A stretch of DNA of 14,190 bases, taken from NCBI GenBank assembly GCA_012270805.1, contig JAAXHR010000218.1:1220-15409 (forward strand), given 5' to 3'. The notes below the pieces were generated by a model. That model saw only the letters and a program-made list of their open reading frames with translations. It was not told the origin of the DNA and made no database searches. Source of the DNA: Dehalococcoidia bacterium (GTDB taxonomy: Bacteria > Chloroflexota > Dehalococcoidia > Lucifugimonadales > Lucifugimonadaceae). The position numbers and the translations under genes are program-made. Shown here one piece after another: positions 14,078 through 14,190 of this stretch (its first letter is position 1; every line of letters starts with the position of its first letter).

Positions 14078-14190
14078 ATGGCTGGCACTCGTGTGGAGAT
14101 TGCTCAGAACCCAAACGATCCTACAACCCTGTCCTCATCGCTTTCTCAGCAGCTTGCAGAATTTCAGCGTGGTCGTATTTTCGAGCGTCG
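14078..14190 (+). CDS. N-terminal fragment of an unidentified protein, cut by the window edge
   Basis: ATG at 14078 opens a frame that stays open to the last base, giving 37 full codons (begins MAGTRVEIAQNPND, later LSSSLSQQLAEFQRGRIFER). GAGAGG at 14062-14067 lies ten bases upstream, a usable though slightly distant ribosome binding site. The gene is divergent from trkH. No family can be recognised in so short a piece; there is no signal peptide or membrane segment at the start. Confidence 0.5.
   Translation, partial: MAGTRVEIAQNPNDPTTLSSSLSQQLAEFQRGRIFER

Overview
The window reads as a piece of bacterial chromosome, moderately GC-rich by eye, from a lineage that is probably Chloroflexota (Dehalococcoidia/SAR202-like). 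That placement is an inference from the style of the PheT and OsmC proteins, from the membrane EtfD/EMO-type iron-sulfur protein and from the TrkH/TrkA/Usp cluster; it is not proven, since there is no rRNA here. There are no tRNAs, insertion sequences, CRISPR arrays or phage genes, and no gene-free stretch longer than about 120 bases.

Layout. The plus strand runs from 1 to about 8265: the 3' part of pheT, a molybdopterin molybdotransferase (moeA) with a His-rich N-terminus, an unrecognised four-cysteine protein with a possible winged-helix tail, a 709-residue membrane-anchored HdrD-like Fe-S protein of the EtfD/EMO type, a VOC-fold protein, a 53-residue protein with a good promoter and ribosome binding site, and a cytosolic ClpP/SppA-fold protein of the serine dehydrogenase proteinase type. 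A minus-strand OsmC-family gene (8273-8755) follows, divergent from a small isoprenylcysteine-methyltransferase-like membrane protein (8854-9303). From 13995 down to 9326 a minus-strand cluster holds trkH, a full-length trkA, a stand-alone Usp protein, a degenerate RCK_N-only protein, a second full-length trkA and pheA (prephenate dehydratase). The first 37 codons of an unidentified plus-strand gene run off the right end.

The most notable item is the OsmC gene. It is one continuous reading frame of about 160 codons interrupted only by a TGA (8549-8551), exactly where the family has its first catalytic cysteine; the second catalytic cysteine is intact. A stem-loop can be folded just downstream of the TGA. 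The simplest reading is a selenocysteine-containing OsmC/Ohr-like peroxidase; a gene caller would split it into two hypothetical proteins.

How the genes may work together. The trk cluster looks like one potassium-uptake transcription unit with a channel subunit and up to four soluble regulatory proteins; the 4-base overlap (trkA/usp) and 11-base overlap (trkA/pheA) suggest translational coupling. The EtfD/EMO-like protein would pass electrons from acyl-CoA-type dehydrogenases, via ETF, to menaquinone. MoeA implies molybdoenzymes elsewhere in the genome, and the OsmC selenoprotein, if real, implies selA/selB/selC/selD elsewhere.
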